From NCBI RefSeq assembly GCF_019972155.1, contig NZ_BOVL01000022.1, forward strand, positions 124,530 to 188,529: a stretch of DNA of 64,000 nt, in the 5' to 3' direction. Numbering within the stretch: position 1 is the stretch's first letter; the number at the start of each line of letters is the position of its first letter. A model generated the notes under the pieces. It was not told where the DNA came from. It did no database searches and saw only the letters and a program-made list of their open reading frames with translations. Shown here piece by piece: positions 1 to 8,259 of this stretch. A program made the translations under genes and the position numbers. The DNA is from Bradyrhizobium sp. RD5-C2 (lineage in GTDB: Bacteria; Pseudomonadota; Alphaproteobacteria; Rhizobiales; Xanthobacteraceae).

Positions 1-77
1 ATTCGGCCAGCGCACTCTGGACGGACGATTACTCGAATCTCCTTGGCCCCATGCTGCGGGCGAAGTTCGGCTCCTGA
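1..77 (+). CDS. C-terminal fragment, possibly spermidine-synthase-like protein
   Basis: One plus-strand frame (codons beginning at base 3) is open from the left edge to a TGA at 75-77. The 24 visible residues include WTDDYSNLL near the end. That W-T-D-D-[YF]-S pattern resembles, from memory, the tail of spermidine-synthase-like proteins, including the fused membrane/spermidine synthase type. Another frame is also open up to base 90, so the frame choice rests on this motif and on the hairpin that follows at 97-124. The rest of the gene lies outside the window. Identity is tentative. Confidence 0.4.
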   Translation, partial: SASALWTDDYSNLLGPMLRAKFGS

Positions 78-96
78 CGCGCTCATGACAAACAGC

Positions 97-124
97 ATCG
101 GCGCCCCGCGATAGGGGCGCCGAT
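97..124. terminator. GC-rich hairpin, likely bidirectional terminator
   Basis: A perfect 11-bp stem, ATCGGCGCCCC / GGGGCGCCGAT, with a 6-nt loop lies between the end of the upstream gene and the convergent phosphodiesterase gene. No clear T-run follows, so termination is inferred from position and stem strength. Confidence 0.55.
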
Positions 125-218
125 ATGTGGGCCAGGCCGCTCGGCTTGCCCGGTCACGGTGTACCGGTGCAAGCCGTTTGGTGCGTTGCGCCGCTGGAGC
201 CAGTGCTCCTTTGCGGCT

Positions 219-1877
219 TCACTTGATCTTCAAGGCCTCGACGCCTTCCTCACGCACAGCCTGGAGGCTGCGCGGATTGAGGTCGAGCGCATGAAGGATC
301 GTCGGCGCGATCTGGGTGGTGAAAGCCGTCTCCTCGACGACCCTCGCATGCTTGATGTGCGGCGACGAGAGCAGCAGCAGCACGTTGCGATCGTCCTTGG
401 AGAAGCCGCCATGCTCGGCGAGCTTGCTGCCGCCGGTGCAGATGACGCCGTGATCGGTGATGGCGATGAAGTCCGGCACCCGGCTGTTGTGGAACGGATC
501 TTCATAGAGCCTGGTCAGTTCGTCGCGGTCGAGCAGCTTCTGGATATGCAGATCGGCGGCGTGGGCGAGGATGTAGGCCTTGGCATCTGCGTAGTAGGGA
601 TGGCCGGTCGCCGGATTGGTCGCCTGCTGCAGCTCCGGCGACAACCAGACCAGCGCCTCGTCATCGCAGATCTCGAAGCCGTTGGTGCCGAAACCGGGCG
701 CCTTGCTGTACAGCGCGTCGGAGATCGCCACGCGGTCCTTGACGTCGATCGGTGACTGGCCGTGCTTGGCGCTGACGATGATCAGCGTCGAATCGTAGAG
801 ATTTTGCGTCTTGAGCTCGTTGACGAACTTGCCGAGCGCGTCGTCCACGAACTGGAATTGCAGCGTGAGCGCATTGCCGGGCGTCGCCTTGCCGTCGGCA
901 TAGCCGCCGACAAGCGATTTGTCGGCATCGGCGTGGCCGGCCTTGGCGAGCTTCTGGCCGACGCTGACCGCCTGGAAGTTCATGCCGAAAATCGCGGGCA
1001 CTGCCTGGCGCTGGGTTCGCGAGCCGTCATAGCCGTCGATCCAGTTCAACACCGCCTTCACTTTCAGCGAGTCGTAGGAGCGGACGCCGGTGAAGCTCGT
1101 GGTGTAGTCGTCGCCGGGCTGGGCGCCGGGATCGATGGTGTCCTGCGAGTTGATCTCCGGCGTGAACAGCTCGTCGAGGCCCTTGCCCGACGGGCCCGCG
1201 AGGTCTTCATAGGCCGGGTGCTTGTCGGACCAGGCCGTGCGCATTCCGGCCTCCTTGATGACTTCGAAGACCGTGTTGGTGCGCACGTAGTCGTGGGGAT
1301 AGACCGGCACGCACTGGCCGTTCACCAGCTTGCGCTGCATGTGATCCGGATCGAGCTGGGTGTAGACTTGGCCCAGCGTGCCGCCGGCGGTGTAATCGGC
1401 GACCAGCCCGCTGGAGTAATTGTAGGTCTTGTCGAGCGCTTCGAAGTTGGTGAGCTCGGTTCCCGCCGGGCCCACGCAGCCGGGGTCGCCAAGGCCCTGG
1501 CTGGTATAGAAGGCCTTGGCCGGATATTCGGTGCGGTCATAGCTGTCGTCGTAGAACAGGCCGCCGCCCTTCGGCGTGGCGCCCGTCACCTGCGCGAGCA
1601 TGCCGGGAAAGCTGTCGGATGGCGCAGTGGTCAAAGCGTTCGGATAGACGACGCCCTTTCCGGTGAGCTGGGCGAAGTTGCCGCCGGGGCGGCTTTCGAC
1701 CCAACGCTTCAGATCGACGGCGTGCATGCCATCGACGCTGATCAGCAGGACGTGCTTGTAGCCGTGTCGCTGCGAATGGTCGTTGTCGTCATCCGCTTGC
1801 GCAACGGCGACGCCGCAGGCCAGCATGGCCGCCGCGATCGCGGCGGTTGACAGGAAATAGTCACGAAAGCCACTCAT
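219..1877 (-). CDS. Secreted type I phosphodiesterase / alkaline phosphatase superfamily protein
   Basis: 552 aa with an N-terminal signal peptide (hydrophobic run at about residues 10-27 ending AVAQA). The mature protein starts with the metal-site strand LLISVDGMHAVDL, followed by a nucleophile region around TAPSDSFPG, as in nucleotide pyrophosphatase/phosphodiesterase and alkaline phosphatase relatives. Later metal-ligand-like motifs are SDKHPAYED, SAKHGQSP and AEHGGF. The expected role is periplasmic hydrolysis of phosphate mono- or diesters with two metal ions; the substrate cannot be read from sequence. It stands alone, convergent with the gene fragment at the left edge and separated by about 280 bases from the next minus-strand operon. 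Confidence 0.85.
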   Translation of the reverse strand: MSGFRDYFLSTAAIAAAMLACGVAVAQADDDNDHSQRHGYKHVLLISVDGMHAVDLKRWVESRPGGNFAQLTGKGVVYPNALTTAPSDSFPGMLAQVTGATPKGGGLFYDDSYDRTEYPAKAFYTSQGLGDPGCVGPAGTELTNFEALDKTYNYSSGLVADYTAGGTLGQVYTQLDPDHMQRKLVNGQCVPVYPHDYVRTNTVFEVIKEAGMRTAWSDKHPAYEDLAGPSGKGLDELFTPEINSQDTIDPGAQPGDDYTTSFTGVRSYDSLKVKAVLNWIDGYDGSRTQRQAVPAIFGMNFQAVSVGQKLAKAGHADADKSLVGGYADGKATPGNALTLQFQFVDDALGKFVNELKTQNLYDSTLIIVSAKHGQSPIDVKDRVAISDALYSKAPGFGTNGFEICDDEALVWLSPELQQATNPATGHPYYADAKAYILAHAADLHIQKLLDRDELTRLYEDPFHNSRVPDFIAITDHGVICTGGSKLAEHGGFSKDDRNVLLLLSSPHIKHARVVEETAFTTQIAPTILHALDLNPRSLQAVREEGVEALKIK

Positions 1878-2161
1878 GAGTTCGCCCCTCTGATTTTCGG
1901 TAGGTTTGGAATCGCCCGCGCTGGCCGCGACAACTTGTCGCGGTCAATTGACGGTGAGATGACGCTTTCTTGCGAGTTCGATGACCGTGGTCGGGGCTGA
2001 CCGGCATCCGATGATCGCTGGATTTGCCCAAGGTGGGGTTGCGCGCCGGCGGGGCCAGGCCGCGCGACGGCTAGCTCGTGCCGTTCACGTCACAGGTGCG
2101 GCGGCCCCTGGTACTTTGCATGGGGTTGTTTTCGATATTTTCGCTAGGAGGCGGCCGCGAG

Positions 2162-3013
2162 TCATTCAGATCGAGCGACGTCGCGCAGGTGCCGTTCGAT
2201 CACGGCGTCGACCTCGTCCGGGTGATCGACCTGCGGTAGATGTCCGGCGTCGGCAATGATCGCCAGCCGGCACCCAAGCATCGCCGCGAGTTCCGTCATC
2301 GGCTGCACCAAGAGCTGGTCGTTTGCGCCGACGATCATCGTCAGCGGCACCTGCATTTTCTTCACGCCGTCGAGATAGGCGAGGGACTGGATCGCACGGG
2401 CGCTGCCGATGAAGCCTTCAGGGGCGGTCTCGTTGATGCAATCGAGCAGCGTGGTCGCGATCGACGGATGCGCCGCGAGATAGGCGCGTCCGAACCAGCG
2501 CTCGGCAGTCGGCGCCGCCAGCGGCGCGATACCTTGCGCCTGCACCAGCGCGATGCGGTCGTCCCACGCGGCGGCGAAGGGTGGCGGCGCATCGGCCCGC
2601 GCGGCGATCACGCACAGGCTGAGCAGGCGGTCCGGATGGCGCACGCCGAGACCGAAGGCGGTCATGCCGCCCTGGGAGACGCCGATCACGTGCACTTGCC
2701 TGATACCGAAATGATCGAGTACCGCGATCGCATCCGCGACCAGATCATCCATGGCATAGGGGCCGCGCGACGCCTCGGATTCTCCGTGACCCCTGCTGTC
2801 GAGCGCGAGCACGCGATGGCCGCGGGCAGCGAGTGCGAGCGCTTCGCGATGCCAGATCGCACTGCTGGTCAGGATCGAATGGCACAGCAGCACCGGCGCG
2901 CCACGCTCGGGGCCGCCGACGCGGACGCTGAGTCGTCCGGCCTTGCCCGGTACGTCGTGGCGGGCGAAGCCCGGCCACGCCGCAATCTCGATCGGAGCCG
3001 GTTCAATCGACAA
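2162..3013 (-). CDS. Alpha/beta hydrolase, 3-oxoadipate enol-lactonase-like
   Basis: 283 aa alpha/beta-hydrolase fold protein. The nucleophile elbow is GVSQGG, the acid is probably the Asp in GANDQLL, and the base is the His in DAGHLPQVDHP. An oxyanion-side LLCHSILTSS segment lies near the N-terminus. Overall spacing resembles PcaD-type enol-lactonases, and the gene overlaps a PcaC-like gene by 11 bases, which supports a ring-cleavage or lactone-handling role. The start codon is TTG, with GGAG seven bases upstream and inside the preceding gene, so translation is probably coupled. The exact substrate is unknown; no pcaB, pcaG or pcaH is visible nearby. Confidence 0.85.
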   Translation of the reverse strand: MSIEPAPIEIAAWPGFARHDVPGKAGRLSVRVGGPERGAPVLLCHSILTSSAIWHREALALAARGHRVLALDSRGHGESEASRGPYAMDDLVADAIAVLDHFGIRQVHVIGVSQGGMTAFGLGVRHPDRLLSLCVIAARADAPPPFAAAWDDRIALVQAQGIAPLAAPTAERWFGRAYLAAHPSIATTLLDCINETAPEGFIGSARAIQSLAYLDGVKKMQVPLTMIVGANDQLLVQPMTELAAMLGCRLAIIADAGHLPQVDHPDEVDAVIERHLRDVARSE

Positions 3014-3401
3014 GGCCCATCTCCGCGAACACGTCCTTGGCGATACGGAAGCTGTCGAGCCCTGCGGGCATGCCGCAATAGACCGCGATCTGCAGGAACA
3101 CCTCGCGCAGCTCGGCCTTGCTCAGTCCGTTGTTGAGTGCGCCGCGGATATGCACCTTGAGCTCGTGCGGCCGGTTCAGCGCCGCGATCATGCCGAGATT
3201 GAGCAGGCTGCGGCTGCGCTTGTCGAGGTCTGGGCGATTCCAGATCTCGTCCCAGCAATATTCGGTCGCGAGCTTCTGGATCGGCCAGTTGAAATCGTCG
3301 GCCGCCTTCAGCGATCGCTCGACATAGGCGTCGCCGAGCACGGTGCGGCGGGTCTTGAGGCCGCGTTCGAACTTCTCGCCGCGGGGGGTTGCGTCGGTCA
3401 T
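3003..3401 (-). CDS. Carboxymuconolactone decarboxylase family protein (PcaC-like)
   Basis: 132 aa, the length usual for gamma-carboxymuconolactone decarboxylase. The conserved core is present: HIRGALNNGLSKAELREVFL followed by AVYCGMPAGLDSF. In protocatechuate degradation PcaC decarboxylates 4-carboxymuconolactone to the enol-lactone that PcaD hydrolyses. Here it sits between an FAD monooxygenase gene (23-base gap upstream) and a PcaD-like hydrolase (overlapping downstream). This looks like a short aromatic or heteroaromatic breakdown operon rather than a complete pca set. The family also contains unrelated peroxidase-like members, so the reaction is inferred from motif and neighbours. Confidence 0.85.
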   Translation of the reverse strand: MTDATPRGEKFERGLKTRRTVLGDAYVERSLKAADDFNWPIQKLATEYCWDEIWNRPDLDKRSRSLLNLGMIAALNRPHELKVHIRGALNNGLSKAELREVFLQIAVYCGMPAGLDSFRIAKDVFAEMGLVD

Positions 3402-3424
3402 GGTCTTCTCCGGTTGAATTGAGG

Positions 3425-4567
3425 TCAGGCCAGCGCCGGCTCGGCGAGCGGCGTGGTCCAGGCGTCGTAGCCGTAGACCCAGTCGGGATCGGTCGGGTTC
3501 TTGAGCCAGGTGTTGGTGCGCGAGCTCGCCTGCACGCGCGAGGTTCTCGGCTTGCGCGTTGCCTCAAAGCGGCGGAAGGCCTCCGAGACGCCGTCGCGAT
3601 CGACGCCCCTGAGGCAGCGCGACAGCACCGCGGCATCCTCGATCGCCATCGCCGCGCCCTGCGCCATGTATGGCGTCATCGGATGGCAGGCATCGCCGAG
3701 CAGCGTGATGTTGCCCTCGCTCCAGCGCGGCAGCGGGTCGCGGTCGACCAGCGCCCATTTGTGCACCGACGGGCAGGATTCGAGCACATGGCGGACTTGG
3801 GGATGGAAGCCTTCGAACGCCTTGCGCAATTCGACGACGTCGCCGGTGGCCGACCAGGATTCCACGGTAAATCCAGGCTCCGGCTGGCTGGTCACGAAGT
3901 AGACCTCGCTGCGGTCCGGCTTGACATAATAGATGACGATGTGGCGATCCGGTCCCCACCATTTGGTGCAGTCGTCGATCGGATAGCCGTTGAGCAGCGA
4001 CGCCGGGAATACCGTGCGATAGGCGATGCGGCCGGTGAAGTTCGGCTCGTCGCGGCCGAACAGCCGCTCCTTGACGAAGGAATGCACGCCGTCGGCCGCC
4101 ACCACCGCGTCGACCGTCGTGCTGTGACCGTTGGCAAATGTCAGCGCCACCGAGCGGTCGGCGCGCTGCTCGATCGCGGTTAGCTTGTGATCGAGGCGAA
4201 CGAGGTTGTCGGGTACGGCGCTGGCGAGCGCCGCATGCAGGTCGCCGCGATGCCCGAGCAGATAAGGCGCACCATAGCGCTCCTCGGCGGCGGGACCGAA
4301 CACCATGTCGAAGCGCACCTCGCCGGTGTCGTATTCCTTGTTGTTCCAGGAGCGCGGATAGAACGCTTCACGGCGCAGCATCGGCTCGAGGTCCCAGGCC
4401 CGCATCACCTTCATGGCGTTGCAGCCGATCTGGATGCCGGCACCTAACCGCGTGAAGCGCTGGGCCTGTTCGTACACCGTCACGTCAACCCCTGCGCGGC
4501 TCAGCGCCGCGGCGGAGGCAAGTCCCCCCATGCCGGCGCCGATCACCGCCACCGAAAGTCTGCTCAT
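3425..4567 (-). CDS. FAD-dependent aromatic monooxygenase, 6-hydroxynicotinate 3-monooxygenase (NicC)-like
   Basis: 380 aa class A flavin monooxygenase. It has an N-terminal Rossmann motif VIGAGMGGLASAAAL, the central DG motif VVAADGVHS and the FAD-ribityl motif LLGDACHPMTPYMAQGA. Several long segments, including TRLGAGIQIGCNAMKV, KWWGPDRHIVIYY, AFEGFHPQVRHVL and DPDWVYGYD, match my memory of Pseudomonas NicC, which decarboxylatively hydroxylates 6-hydroxynicotinate to 2,5-dihydroxypyridine. Salicylate hydroxylases are the other close family. It is the first gene of a minus-strand operon with PcaC- and PcaD-like genes and is divergent from dctA. Without nicX, nicD, nicE or nicF nearby, the substrate stays an inference. 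Confidence 0.8.
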   Translation of the reverse strand: MSRLSVAVIGAGMGGLASAAALSRAGVDVTVYEQAQRFTRLGAGIQIGCNAMKVMRAWDLEPMLRREAFYPRSWNNKEYDTGEVRFDMVFGPAAEERYGAPYLLGHRGDLHAALASAVPDNLVRLDHKLTAIEQRADRSVALTFANGHSTTVDAVVAADGVHSFVKERLFGRDEPNFTGRIAYRTVFPASLLNGYPIDDCTKWWGPDRHIVIYYVKPDRSEVYFVTSQPEPGFTVESWSATGDVVELRKAFEGFHPQVRHVLESCPSVHKWALVDRDPLPRWSEGNITLLGDACHPMTPYMAQGAAMAIEDAAVLSRCLRGVDRDGVSEAFRRFEATRKPRTSRVQASSRTNTWLKNPTDPDWVYGYDAWTTPLAEPALA

Positions 4568-4856
4568 TGTGGTTCCTCACAGCTTGCGCCGGCTGACCAC
4601 CGGCTTCCCTGCCGTTGTCGGTCAAAGCGGGCTGCGCCCGCAAACGAGTAATGCTGACGGAGCGTGAGTTGGGCTCACGTGGCGCGCCGTCAACCGCGTC
4701 CCGCCGTCGCCTGCCTGTGAGCTGAGGTCACGCTGCCTGAGCTTAACTCGTTTGCGCTTCGGGCAATCGCCCGCCAACGTCCCCGCTGCCGCATTGGCGC
4801 CTGCCGATGATCTCTCCCGCGCGGCCAACATCAAAGACTCCCGAGGATCGACGCCC
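4568..4856. promoter_or_regulatory. Divergent regulatory region with nested inverted repeats
   Basis: This 289-base gap separates the divergent monooxygenase operon and dctA. GCAAACGAGT at 4640-4649 is mirrored exactly by ACTCGTTTGC at 4746-4755. Between them lie CGTGAG-N5-CTCACG (4663-4679) and a GTGA-N7-TCAC dyad (4717-4731). These look like binding sites for one or more regulators controlling both directions. The LysR gene downstream of dctA is one candidate. No promoter hexamers are convincing by eye. Confidence 0.45.
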
Positions 4857-6173
4857 ATGTCCACGATCACCAACGACGGTGCCGCCCGTCTCGACGCTGT
4901 CGCGACGCCGTGGCATGCGCGTCTCTATGTCCAGGTGCTGATCGGCATCGCGCTCGGCGTCCTGGTCGGCTATCTCTGGCCGGATGTCGGTGCGGCGCTG
5001 AAGCCGCTCGGCGACGCGCTGATCAAGATGATCAAGATGGCGATCGCCCCGATCGTCTTCCTCACGGTGGTGCACGGCATTGCGAGCCTTGGCGACATGC
5101 GCAAGGCTGGACGGATCGGCGTCAAAACCCTTGTTTATTTCGAGATCGCCACGACGGCGGCGCTGATCATCGGCCTTGTCGTCATCAACCTGGCGCGTCC
5201 CGGCGTCGGCATGCACGTCTCGGCGGCTTCGCTGGATTCCCGGCTCATCGCCTCCTACGTGACGCAGTCGCACGAGCAGACCGTGGTCGGCTTCCTGATG
5301 AACGTCATTCCGTCGACGGTCGGAGGCGCGTTCACCAGCGGCGATACGCTCCAGGTGCTGTTCTTCGCGGTGCTGTTCGGCATCGCCCTGCAACGCTATG
5401 GCGAACGCGGCAAGCCTGTGCTGCAGGCGATCGAGAGACTGTCGAACATCCTCTTCATCCTGATCGGCATGATCATGCGGATCGCGCCGATCGGCGCGTT
5501 CGGCGCCATGGCCTTCACCATCGGCAAGTACGGCGTCGGCTCGATCGTCGCGCTGTCGCACTTCATGCTGGTGTTCTATCTCACCTGCCTGCTGTTCGTG
5601 ATCGTCGGGCTCGGTATCGTGTCGCGGCTTGCGGGCTTCAGCATCTTCAAGCTGATCCGCTATCTCCGCGAAGAGCTGCTGCTGGTGCTCGGATTGTCGG
5701 GCTCGGAATCGGTGATGCCGCGCTTCATCGACAAGATGAAGGCCGCCGGCTGTGCGGAATCGACCGTCGGCCTCGTGATCCCGACCGGCTATACGTTCAA
5801 TCTCGACGGCACCTGCATCTATCTCACCATGGCCAGCGTGTTCCTTGCGCAGGCCACCGACACGCCGATGTCGCTCGCCCAGCAGATCGGTCTCGTGGTG
5901 GTCTGCCTCTTGACGTCGAAGGGCGCAGCTGCCGTGCCGGGCAGCGGCTTCATCGTGCTCGCCGCAACGCTAGGGTCGATCGGCCACGTTCCGGTGGCAA
6001 GCATTGCGCTGCTGCTCGGCATCGACCGCTTCATGTCGGAAGCGCGTGCGCTGACCAACTTTATCGGTACGGCGGTGGCCACTGTGGTTGTGGCGCACTG
6101 GGAAGGTGACCTCGACCGTACGCAGTTCGTCCGCGCCCTCGACAATCCGGACACCTCCGCGCTATCCTCCTGA
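4857..6173 (+). CDS. dctA: C4-dicarboxylate transport protein DctA
   Basis: 438 aa from the ATG at 4857, which has CGAGG about ten bases upstream; an upstream in-frame start at 4752 would add an unlikely 35 residues. It is a sodium- or proton-coupled dicarboxylate/amino-acid symporter of the DAACS family in the inner membrane, importing succinate, fumarate or malate. The signature C-terminal half is present: a serine-rich re-entrant loop ([12 protein letters not shown], replacing the more usual SSSSE), then [17 protein letters not shown] and [13 protein letters not shown]. Eight or so hydrophobic helices are visible. It is divergent from an aromatic-degradation operon and followed by a LysR gene 24 bases away, which fits regulated import of ring-cleavage products or related acids. 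Confidence 0.9.
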   Translation: MSTITNDGAARLDAVATPWHARLYVQVLIGIALGVLVGYLWPDVGAALKPLGDALIKMIKMAIAPIVFLTVVHGIASLGDMRKAGRIGVKTLVYFEIATTAALIIGLVVINLARPGVGMHVSAASLDSRLIASYVTQSHEQTVVGFLMNVIPSTVGGAFTSGDTLQVLFFAVLFGIALQRYGERGKPVLQAIERLSNILFILIGMIMRIAPIGAFGAMAFTIGKYGVGSIVALSHFMLVFYLTCLLFVIVGLGIVSRLAGFSIFKLIRYLREELLLVLGLSGSESVMPRFIDKMKAAGCAESTVGLVIPTGYTFNLDGTCIYLTMASVFLAQATDTPMSLAQQIGLVVVCLLTSKGAAAVPGSGFIVLAATLGSIGHVPVASIALLLGIDRFMSEARALTNFIGTAVATVVVAHWEGDLDRTQFVRALDNPDTSALSS

Positions 6174-6197
6174 GTTCTCCGGAGATGCGACACGATC

Positions 6198-7127
6198 ATG
6201 AGAAAGTTGCCACCGCTCAACGCGGTGCGGACATTCGAGGCGGCCGCGCGGCATGTCAGCTTCACCAAGGCCGCTGAAGAGCTGCTCGTCACCCACGGCG
6301 CCGTCAGCCGCCAGGTCGCGCTTCTCGAGGACTGGTTCGGCGTCAAGTTGTTTCGCCGCGCCCCTTCGCAACTGACGCTGACCGCAGCCGGGCAGATCTA
6401 TTATCGCGAGGTCACGGCGATCCTCGATCGGCTTGCGCTGGCCTCGATGGACATGAAGGCGTACGGCTCGCCATCGGTGCTACGGGTCAGCGCACCGCCG
6501 ACATTCGCGATGCGCTGGCTGATCCGCCGCATCGCGTCGTTCCAGCGCATGCGCGCCGATGTCGAGCTGCGGCTGCTCACCTCGATCGGACCGCTCAACG
6601 TCAACGACCGTTCGTTCGACGTCGCGATCCGCGGCAATGTCGGCGAACCGGTCGGCTGGATGTCGCAGCATTTCATGACCGAGCTGATCGCGCCGGTCTG
6701 CCATGTCGACCTGCTGACCCGCGGGCGGCTCGCCACCCCCGATGACTTGCGGCATCACACCCTGATCACCTATCTGACCGAGCCCTACGATTGGTCGCGC
6801 TGGCTCGCCCAGGCCGGCGGCGAGATGAGTGCGGATCAGGAGACACTGCGGTTCGAGCAGATGTTCTTCGCGCTGCAGGCGACCATCGATCGCATCGGCA
6901 TCGGGCTGTTTCCGCTGTTCCTCGTGATCGACGAGCTGATAGCGGGCCAGCTCTGTCTTCCGTTCGGCGACCTCGGCCTGCGCAAGCGCGAGTACCGTTC
7001 GTTCTATCTCGCCGACAATGAAAGCGCCGGCGCCATCGCCGACTTCACCGCATGGCTTGCCGACGCCGGTCGCGAGACCGAGCAATTCATGCTGGACTGG
7101 GCGACGTCGAAGGGCTGGAGCTTCTAG
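6198..7127 (+). CDS. LysR-type transcriptional regulator (GcvA-like)
   Basis: 309 aa, the usual LysR length. The N-terminal winged HTH is clear: LPPLNAVRTFEAAARHVSFTKAA, then ELLVTHGAVSRQVALLED and FRRAPSQLTLTAAG. The P-L-x-A-L/V-R-x-F-E-A-A start is typical of the GcvA subgroup. The C-terminal two-lobed effector domain follows. It lies 24 bases after dctA and 35 bases before a Bug-type receptor gene, so it may control dicarboxylate or tricarboxylate uptake. Regulation of the divergent monooxygenase operon is also possible through the inverted repeats at 4640-4755. The effector is unknown. Confidence 0.88.
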   Translation: MRKLPPLNAVRTFEAAARHVSFTKAAEELLVTHGAVSRQVALLEDWFGVKLFRRAPSQLTLTAAGQIYYREVTAILDRLALASMDMKAYGSPSVLRVSAPPTFAMRWLIRRIASFQRMRADVELRLLTSIGPLNVNDRSFDVAIRGNVGEPVGWMSQHFMTELIAPVCHVDLLTRGRLATPDDLRHHTLITYLTEPYDWSRWLAQAGGEMSADQETLRFEQMFFALQATIDRIGIGLFPLFLVIDELIAGQLCLPFGDLGLRKREYRSFYLADNESAGAIADFTAWLADAGRETEQFMLDWATSKGWSF

Positions 7128-7162
7128 GCGAGCGGCTCTATGACAGACGAGGGGGAACGCAC

Positions 7163-8149
7163 ATGCCCAACATCTCTCGCAGGCCATTCCTCCAACTCGC
7201 GCTCGGCGCGGCGACGTTGCCGCTTGCTTCCCGCGGCGCGCGCGCCGAAACCATGGCGCGCCCGATCACGATGATCGTGCCGTTCGCGGCGGGCGGACCG
7301 ACCGACGTGCTGGCGCGGATCCTCGCCGAATACATGCGCAATACCCTCGGCCATCCCGTCATCATCGAGAATGTCACGGGCGCTTCCGGCACGGTCGCCG
7401 GCCTGCGCGCCTCGCGCGCGGCGCCTGACGGATCCACGATCACGATCGGGCATTGGGGCACGCATTGCCTCAACGGCGCGATCTATCAGCTGCAATATGA
7501 CGTGCGCGAATTCGCGCCGATTGCGCTGATCGCGAGCGGACCGCAGCTCATCATCGGTCGGCCTGATCTGCCGGCAAAGAATCTGAAGGAGCTGATTGCC
7601 TGGCTCAAGGCCAATGGCGACAAGGCCACCGCCGGCACCGCGGGCCCGGGTTCGGGAGCGCATGTCGCCGGCGTGTTCTTCCAGCAGCTCACAAACACCA
7701 ACTTTTCCTTCGTGCCGTATCGCGGCGCCGGTCCCGCGCTGAACGATCTGATGGCCGGGCATATCGACATCATGTTCGATCAGGCGTCGAACTCGCTGCC
7801 GCAGGTGAAGAGCGGGACTGTGAAGGCTTTTGCGGTGACCGCATCATCGCGGCTGGCATCGGCAGCGGAGATTCCGACGGTCGACGAGGCCGGATTGCCG
7901 GGTCTCCATATTGCGTACTGGCATGGCATCTGGGCGCCGAAGGGTACGCCGGCCGATATCGTGTCTGTTCTGTCGAAGGCGGTGATGTCGGCGCTCGCCG
8001 AGCCCGTCGTTCGGCAACGCTTCGCCGAGCTCGGGCAGGAGATCCCGTTACCGGACAAGCAGACCCCCACCGCGCTGCGCGACCATCAGGCCGCCGAGGT
8101 CGAGAAATGGTGGCCGATCGTCAAGTCGGCCAACATCAAGGCGGAATAG
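7163..8149 (+). CDS. Tripartite tricarboxylate transporter (Bug family) substrate-binding protein
   Basis: 328 aa from ATG 7163, with GAGGGGG just upstream; an in-frame longer form would overlap the LysR gene. The signal sequence has a twin-arginine flavour (ISRRPFLQLALG) and ends around RGARAE. The Bug-family core follows: ITMIVPFAAGGPTDVLAR, then VIIENVTGASGTVAGLRASRAAPDG, and later FVPYRGAGPALNDLMAGHIDIMFD. It would bind a carboxylated ligand in the periplasm for a TctA/TctB permease. No tctA or tctB gene lies in the window, so it is an orphan receptor here. Such orphans are frequent in soil proteobacteria. Its neighbours suggest co-regulation with dctA. Confidence 0.9.
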   Translation: MPNISRRPFLQLALGAATLPLASRGARAETMARPITMIVPFAAGGPTDVLARILAEYMRNTLGHPVIIENVTGASGTVAGLRASRAAPDGSTITIGHWGTHCLNGAIYQLQYDVREFAPIALIASGPQLIIGRPDLPAKNLKELIAWLKANGDKATAGTAGPGSGAHVAGVFFQQLTNTNFSFVPYRGAGPALNDLMAGHIDIMFDQASNSLPQVKSGTVKAFAVTASSRLASAAEIPTVDEAGLPGLHIAYWHGIWAPKGTPADIVSVLSKAVMSALAEPVVRQRFAELGQEIPLPDKQTPTALRDHQAAEVEKWWPIVKSANIKAE

Positions 8150-8206
8150 GCATAACCATATGACTTGAAACGCATTTTTATCAATCCCCGACTGGGGCTC
8201 GACGCC

Positions 8207-8254
8207 TTGAAAAGCCGGATCATGCTCTTATATGTTCGGCCGTACATATAAGAG
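8207..8254 (+). promoter_or_regulatory. TetR promoter with 30-bp operator palindrome
   Basis: TTGAAA (8207-8212) and TATATG (8229-8234) are separated by 16 bases and look like a -35/-10 pair. CTCTTATATGT (8225-8235) is mirrored exactly by ACATATAAGAG (8244-8254). The central CGGCCG is itself palindromic, so only one base pair of the 30-bp dyad is mismatched. It covers the putative -10 box and ends just before the tetR start, which is typical of autorepression. Confidence 0.7.
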
Positions 8255-8259
8255 TGACG

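Noticed and set aside
159-1850. Long plus-strand open frames opposite the phosphodiesterase gene
   Set aside because: They are antisense shadows of a GC-rich gene: Arg/Ala/Gly-rich, no family motif, no ribosome site. The minus-strand protein has signal peptide and active-site motifs.
1878-2161. Plus-strand frame beginning at 1981 in the gap after the phosphodiesterase gene
   Set aside because: It runs antisense into the alpha/beta hydrolase gene, is Arg-rich and has no motif; the gap otherwise looks like promoter DNA for the phosphodiesterase gene.
4910-6109. 399-codon plus-strand frame inside dctA
   Set aside because: It is the +2 shadow of dctA: Arg/His/Asp-rich with no membrane segments.
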